Assembly (NCBI GenBank): GCA_944325735.1
Contig: CALVBI010000002.1
Location: forward strand, 434,001 to 498,000
Source: Candidatus Gastranaerophilales bacterium
GTDB taxonomy: Bacteria > Cyanobacteriota > Vampirovibrionia > Gastranaerophilales > Gastranaerophilaceae
DNA length: 64,000 nucleotides
Direction of reading: 5' to 3'
The notes beneath the pieces were generated by a model. It had not been told where the DNA came from and made no database searches. It saw nothing but the letters and a program-made list of their open reading frames with translations. Of this stretch, positions 59,654-64,000 are shown in pieces. Numbering within the stretch: the stretch's first letter is position 1; every line of letters starts with the position of its first letter. The position numbers were made by a program, and so were the translations under genes.

Positions 59654-60763
59654 TTGAAAAAGTTTTTTTCAGGTTTATTTACATTATTATTAATCGCTGG
59701 TGTTGGAGCATTAATTTATATGCATCCTGTATTTTTTAACAGGCAGTTAGATAAGGTAAAAAGCCTTTATTATGTTCATAAAGGTGATAAAGCATTAAAA
59801 AAGCAGAAACTTCAGAAAGCTATAAATTATTATAATATAGCTCTACGCTTGTATCCAGAACATTACGGTGCTTGGTATAATCTCGGAAATATTTATGTAG
59901 TGTATGAAGATTATTATTCAGCAGTTGATGCTTATGAAAAAGCTTTTGAATATAATCCTAAAATGGTTATTGCCAGAATGAATTATGGAATTATTTCAGC
60001 TGAAAAATTAGGTGATTTTGATGGCGCAATTGACCAATATGATGAGATTTTAAAAACTAAAAGGCATTTGCTATCTATACCTTTTGTATATAGCAATAGA
60101 AAAAGTTACAAAGTAAACAAAGGTTTGGCTTATTATAACAAGGGTGTTGCTTACAAACAAAAGTATGTTTATATCGAAGATGATTGGGAATTTCGCAGAC
60201 AATATCTTTTAAAGGCTCTTGATGCTTATAAAGAAGCTTGTAAAATCCTAAAAAAGGATTATGATGCACGTTATAATTTAGCTTTAACTTATCAGCTTTT
60301 AGGTGATTATAAAGAAGCTGGACTTACATATTGTAAGGCTATTGAATTAAATCCGATGAATTATGAGGCTCATTATAATCTTGCAATTTTATTAAGACAT
60401 TTAAAGTACTATAAAGAATCTTTAGAGGAGTTAGAAAAGGCTACTACTTTGATTTCAAGTAGTGGTGGAAATAATATGGCATCTCGTCAACGTTATGTTT
60501 TTGATGTAATGAACGATGTAACAAGAACAATTTTGGCAAATTCAAACAGTGATTTAATTGAGAAGATTTCTGATGAGCCTGTTAAAAGTTCAAATATTAC
60601 TTATGTAAATGGTAAAATTGTTTATACAGAAGAGTTAGATAAAGCAATTATCAAAAATTTAAAAGTTTGTGGGGCAAAAGAAATTTTTCAAGAAGATATT
60701 GATGATGAAAATACTGAATTCGATGATGTTCGTTATAATGTTCACGTTCCAGGTGTAGAATAA
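59654..60763 (+). CDS. Membrane-anchored TPR protein
   Basis: 369 aa starting at TTG 59654 (GAGG 9 bp upstream). A single N-terminal membrane segment (FSGLFTLLLIAGVGALIYM) anchors the protein. At least five TPR-like repeats follow, e.g. KLQKAINYYNIALRLYPEHY, AWYNLGNIYVVYEDYYSAVD, ARYNLALTYQLLGDYKEAGL and AHYNLAILLRHLKYYKESLE. The C-terminal 80 residues are acidic. A scaffold role at the membrane is inferred. Confidence 0.85.
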   Translation: MKKFFSGLFTLLLIAGVGALIYMHPVFFNRQLDKVKSLYYVHKGDKALKKQKLQKAINYYNIALRLYPEHYGAWYNLGNIYVVYEDYYSAVDAYEKAFEYNPKMVIARMNYGIISAEKLGDFDGAIDQYDEILKTKRHLLSIPFVYSNRKSYKVNKGLAYYNKGVAYKQKYVYIEDDWEFRRQYLLKALDAYKEACKILKKDYDARYNLALTYQLLGDYKEAGLTYCKAIELNPMNYEAHYNLAILLRHLKYYKESLEELEKATTLISSSGGNNMASRQRYVFDVMNDVTRTILANSNSDLIEKISDEPVKSSNITYVNGKIVYTEELDKAIIKNLKVCGAKEIFQEDIDDENTEFDDVRYNVHVPGVE

Positions 60764-60772
60764 TTTTTTGAG

Positions 60773-61615
60773 TTAACCTTTAACAGCACCTTCATTTTCT
60801 CCTGAAATAAAGTATCTTTGCATTGCTAAGAAAAATATTAAAATTGGGATTGTTGATAAAATAGAGCCGGCAGCGATAAATCTCCAGTTAGAACTGAACA
60901 TCCCTTGTAAATTGTTTACTCCGACAGGCAATGTGTACATTGCTTCTTTTGTTAAAACGATACTTGGCCATAAAAATTCACCCCAAGAGCCGATAAATGT
61001 AAATATTGCAAGTACTGCTAATGATGGTTTTACCATTGGTAATAGAACTCTCCAAAATACTTGAAATACATTACAACCATCTACAATTGCTGCTTCTTCC
61101 ATTTCTTTTGGAATTCCTAAAAAGGCTTGTCGCATTAAAAATATTCCAAAAGCACTTACAGCAAATGGCATTATAAGTCCAATAAAACCTGCAAAATTAT
61201 TTACAGTATCTACAAGATGCAGCTTTAATGTGATTAAATATACAGGAAGCATAATTGCTTGAAATGGAATCATTATTGTTGCTAAAATTGCAAAAAATGT
61301 AATTTTTTTCCCTTTAAATTCCATTCTTGCAAGAGGATACCCTGCCATTGAAGATAATATAAGATTTAATAGGACTGTTCCACCAGCCACAATCATACTG
61401 TTTATAAAATATCCGATAAAATCAACCTTATCCCAAACCCCTGAATAGTTTGCCCAAGTAAAGTCTTGAGGTATGATTTGAGGAGGATATGCAAAAATAT
61501 TTTCACTGTTTCCTTTTAATGAAGTTGAAATTAACCATATAAAAGGAAATATTGAGAGTAATGAAACAAATATCAATATTGAATGTATAGTAATTTTTTC
61601 TATTATTTTTTTCAT
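60773..61615 (-). CDS. Sugar ABC transporter permease, MalG/UgpE type
   Basis: 280 aa with six membrane helices. The EAA loop, MEEAAIVDGCNVFQVFWRVL followed by LPMVKPSLAVL, contacts the ATPase. The C-terminal FISGENEGAVKG tail is typical of MalG/UgpE permeases of the CUT1 family. It forms a heterodimer with the next gene upstream, 17 bp away. The substrate is unknown. Confidence 0.92.
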   Translation of the reverse strand: MKKIIEKITIHSILIFVSLLSIFPFIWLISTSLKGNSENIFAYPPQIIPQDFTWANYSGVWDKVDFIGYFINSMIVAGGTVLLNLILSSMAGYPLARMEFKGKKITFFAILATIMIPFQAIMLPVYLITLKLHLVDTVNNFAGFIGLIMPFAVSAFGIFLMRQAFLGIPKEMEEAAIVDGCNVFQVFWRVLLPMVKPSLAVLAIFTFIGSWGEFLWPSIVLTKEAMYTLPVGVNNLQGMFSSNWRFIAAGSILSTIPILIFFLAMQRYFISGENEGAVKG

Positions 61616-61632
61616 TTTTTATCCTTTAAAGT

Positions 61633-62505
61633 TTATATATTATATTTGTTTCTTTCAAAACATAAGATGTTTATAAGAGAAAATATCATTACGATAATTA
61701 ATAATACAACTGCCATTGCAGAAGCAAAGCCTAAATCAAGATTTTCAAAAGCTCTTTCATATATGTAATATACAATCGTTTTGCTTGAATTTAGCGGTCC
61801 GCCTTTTGTCATTACATAGATTTCTGCAAAAACTTTCATTGCAGATATTGCACTTATTGTGGTTACAAGAGCAATTGTTGGCATTATATGCGGAACAGTG
61901 ACAGTGAGGTGTTTAGTTAAAAAATTTGCCCCGTCAATATCACATGCTTCATAAAGTTCTTTGGGAACACTCATTAAAGCTGCAAGATAAATTATCATAT
62001 AATAGCCTATACCTTTCCAAATAGTTACAATAATTACTGAATATAATGCATAATTTGGATCGGTAAGCCATCCGATAGATTCCATTCCAAGTTTTGTGAC
62101 CAAGTAGTTTAATATTCCTTGATCTGCGTATAGCCATTTGAATGCAATTGCGGCAACGACAATAGATACAATTACAGGTAGGTAAATCAGGATTTTATAT
62201 AAAGTAACTCCTTTTATTTTTTGATTAATTAATATTGCTAAAAATAATGGAAATATTGCAAGTATAGGTACTGCAACAAAAAGATAAATAAAAGTATTCC
62301 ATAGAACTTTGTAAAAAATAGGGTTTTTAAATAAATTTATATAATTTTCTAATCCGATAAATTCCGGTTTATAAATATTATGAGAATAATCTAAGAAACT
62401 TAATAAAAAAGTTTGAAAAAACGGTATAAAAAAGAATATTACCAATACTACTACTGCTGGTAACAGGAATAAATAAGGTGCATATTTCCCATAATATTTA
62501 AACAT
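61633..62505 (-). CDS. Sugar ABC transporter permease, MalF/UgpA type
   Basis: 290 aa with six membrane helices; opening YGKYAPYLFLLPAVVVLVIF and the EAA loop ELYEACDIDGANFLTKHLTV, then PHIMPTI. FAEIYVMTKGGPLNSSKTIV is characteristic of UgpA/MalF permeases. It is paired with the MalG-type permease. Neither a binding protein nor an ATPase gene is adjacent, so the rest of the transporter must be encoded elsewhere. Confidence 0.92.
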   Translation of the reverse strand: MFKYYGKYAPYLFLLPAVVVLVIFFFIPFFQTFLLSFLDYSHNIYKPEFIGLENYINLFKNPIFYKVLWNTFIYLFVAVPILAIFPLFLAILINQKIKGVTLYKILIYLPVIVSIVVAAIAFKWLYADQGILNYLVTKLGMESIGWLTDPNYALYSVIIVTIWKGIGYYMIIYLAALMSVPKELYEACDIDGANFLTKHLTVTVPHIMPTIALVTTISAISAMKVFAEIYVMTKGGPLNSSKTIVYYIYERAFENLDLGFASAMAVVLLIIVMIFSLINILCFERNKYNI

Positions 62506-62544
62506 AGATTAATTATGTCATTTTTTTGTCTGTTGGTCAATATT

Positions 62545-63408
62545 TTAACTTTTGCATCTAATAAGCCAGATATCGCTTACTACATTTTCCAATACTCGTT
62601 TGCTTACAGAACCTGTTAAAAAGCGATCGAGTTTTGATTTATTTCTTGAACCAAGGATTATTAGGTCAATATCATTTACTCTTGCGTAATCAATTATTTT
62701 TTGTGCAGGAATTCCATTCAATATATTTGTTGATGTTGTTTTAATTTCATGTTTTAGAAGTACATTTCTTATGTCTTCTAAGGCTCTTGCTGCGTATTTT
62801 TGTTGTTGTCTTTGTATATCTAAAAGCCAATTTGTATCTAGTGTTCCATCTAAAAATAGTAGGTTTGGATCTTCATTTACCATGCAAATATGAATTTCTT
62901 TATCTTCCAGTTGCATATCAGGAATTATTTTATTTATAATTTCTAATGAGCAGTTTGTGCCATCTGTAGTAAGTAGTACTTTCTTTTTATTATTTTCTTC
63001 TTTTGTTATGTAGTCTGATATTTTACTGCTGTTAATTATTTCTTGTGATACTGATCCTAACCATTTTTGTAAGCCTTTTTTGCCATGCGAACCCATTAGA
63101 ATTAAATCGTATGCTTCTTTTTCAGATTGTTCTAAAATGCTTTCTATTGCTGCTCCGCAATTTTTGATTTTTTCCCCTGGTGTCATTCCGAGTTTTTTTA
63201 TTTCTTCTTCTGCATAGTCTAAAATTGTATCTGCCATATTGGCACAAGAATATGCAAAATTCTTTTCTTCAATGCTTATTTCATCAGGTAAAAAAGACCA
63301 ATCAATGACACATATCATATCAATTTGGGCATTTTTGATCCAGCCTGAAATGTTTTTTAATGCGTCGAAACTTATTCTTGATCCGTCTGTACAAAATAAT
63401 ATTTTCAT
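62545..63408 (-). CDS. Tandem universal stress protein (UspA family, two domains)
   Basis: 287 aa with two UspA domains. The first runs about 1-140 (KILFCTDGSRISFDALKNIS, LILMGSHGKKGLQKWLGSVS) and the second about 143-287 (KVLLTTDGTNCSLEIINKII, LIILGSRNKSKLDRFLTGSV, SKRVLENV). The G-S-x-x-K/G-x-x-x-x-x-x-G-S-V/S ATP-binding pattern is present in both. It probably binds ATP and supports stress survival. AGGAGATTAAATAT precedes the ATG. Confidence 0.9.
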   Translation of the reverse strand: MKILFCTDGSRISFDALKNISGWIKNAQIDMICVIDWSFLPDEISIEEKNFAYSCANMADTILDYAEEEIKKLGMTPGEKIKNCGAAIESILEQSEKEAYDLILMGSHGKKGLQKWLGSVSQEIINSSKISDYITKEENNKKKVLLTTDGTNCSLEIINKIIPDMQLEDKEIHICMVNEDPNLLFLDGTLDTNWLLDIQRQQQKYAARALEDIRNVLLKHEIKTTSTNILNGIPAQKIIDYARVNDIDLIILGSRNKSKLDRFLTGSVSKRVLENVVSDIWLIRCKS

Positions 63409-63543
63409 ATATTTAATCTCCTAATTGAATTATTCAAAATAAATATAAATTATGTTAAGGAAAATTACATTGTCTGGTATTCTATATTTTTTTCTGTTAT
63501 TATGTTTTTAGGGAAATGTTTTTATAGGAAATTTGTTATAGTC

Positions 63544-64000
63544 ATGACGTCAAATCAAAAACTTCAATCAAAGGTTAATTTAAGGGATTATAAAGATTTA
63601 ATAGAAACGATTGCGAAGGTTGAGTATCAAAAGTTTTCTACTTCGCATTTGATAGAACTTCCTGAATTAATAAATATTGGTAATCACACTTTATATATTT
63701 TATTTAAAAATCATTCCCCTGAAAATTACAATAATACATATCTTTCAACAGCTATAAAATGGGCTATAAGAAACGAAGTAAGAAGACGTTATAAATGGTA
63801 TTCATTAAAAAATAAGAAACAACAATTAGATGAAGAAAGTGGTAATTTAAGAGAGGAAGTTTATAAAACTATTCTTTCAATAGATGAAATGCAAGATGCA
63901 GAAGTTCCTACTCAGATTAAGGCTGAGGATATGACTCCTGAAGAATCTATTGAATTGTCCGAATTAAAAAGTGAAATTATTGAGTCAATGAAAAAATTGC
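63544..64000 (+). CDS. Sigma-70 family factor, second copy (partial, cut by window edge)
   Basis: From ATG 63544 the frame stays open to the window end (152 codons). AIKWAIRNEVRRRYKWYSLK, REEVYKTILSID and an acidic helix ELSELKSEIIESMKKL parallel the sigma factor at 7828 (AVRWAIRNELRIRYKWYSLK, REAVYETILSIDG, EMGRMIREAIAKL), so the two are paralogues. Region 4 lies beyond the edge. Its start is supported by alignment of the first helix with the other copy; the ribosome-binding site is weak. Confidence 0.85.
   Translation, partial: MTSNQKLQSKVNLRDYKDLIETIAKVEYQKFSTSHLIELPELINIGNHTLYILFKNHSPENYNNTYLSTAIKWAIRNEVRRRYKWYSLKNKKQQLDEESGNLREEVYKTILSIDEMQDAEVPTQIKAEDMTPEESIELSELKSEIIESMKKL

Overview
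The window is low-GC bacterial chromosome, densely packed with genes on both strands. It most resembles a gut-type Gastranaerophilales (Melainabacteria/Vampirovibrionia, the non-photosynthetic sister group of Cyanobacteria). This placement is an inference from gene content: five separate pilin-like genes with an FTLAE(V/T)L(I/V)T N-terminus, an SLH-domain surface protein, a secreted Tyr/Asn-rich protein with an LERxxF..RLExxIFG motif, flagellar genes, and many AT-rich hypothetical proteins. Stop usage fits genetic code 11. I saw no IS element, prophage, rRNA or CRISPR array.

Layout. 1-3.6 kb: the start of a GH38 alpha-mannosidase (cut by the left edge), a secreted Tyr-rich protein, and a flagellar operon (FliJ-like, FliK-like, hook/rod protein). 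3.6-7.8 kb: a TOPRIM protein, a candidate cysteine peptidase and a 5'-nucleotidase. 7.8-11.1 kb (minus): metF-deoC-flhB-sigma factor. 11.2-13.8 kb: SulP transporter and phase-variable pilin 1. 13.9-18.9 kb: phosphohexomutase, two tandem PlsC acyltransferases, a HEAT-like protein. 19.1-23.6 kb: transketolase C-terminal subunit, ftsE, ftsX, a degenerate receiver-GGDEF protein, an isochorismatase-like hydrolase. 23.5-28.2 kb (minus): ribF, aspS, a small acidic protein, SPFH and NfeD proteins. 28.4-32.7 kb: phase-variable pilin 2, NFACT (RqcH-like) plus Y-family polymerase, phase-variable pilin 3. 32.7-37.2 kb: SLH protein, aldose 1-epimerase, small secreted protein, calpain-like candidate. 37.3-40 kb: five tRNAs, a DUF486 protein and a GT-C glycosyltransferase. 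40-47 kb: dnaE, a fourth pilin, an XRE regulator and two WYL regulators. 47.1-49 kb: a candidate 310-nt RNA, anmK and a small protein. 49-57.7 kb (minus): nnrD-trmL-CDP-alcohol transferase-oxidoreductase, GT2, and a five-gene block dacB-nitrilase-acyltransferase-HAD-TPR. 57.7-64 kb: a candidate sRNA, a fifth pilin, a glycine-rich hydrophobic protein, a TPR membrane protein, two sugar ABC permeases, a tandem UspA protein, and the start of a second sigma factor (cut by the right edge).

The most interesting signal is a set of three dispersed pilin-like genes. Each is preceded by an AAAGGAGC ribosome-binding site, an ATG and a short leader containing TGTC followed by exactly ten G. In all three the leader ATG is out of frame with the pilin by the same step: 10 G gives an early stop, while 11 or 8 G would join leader and pilin. 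This looks like slipped-strand phase variation of surface or secreted pseudopilins, with all three loci written in the same state. Pilin 1 also carries a palindromic repeat read through as protein between the G tract and the prepilin motif. Other leads are a promoter-to-terminator candidate RNA just upstream of anmK, a small orphan transcript at 57.7 kb, two candidate Cys/His/Asn(Asp) peptidases, and a shared QDTFxK(S/T) motif in N-terminal extensions of two unrelated enzymes.
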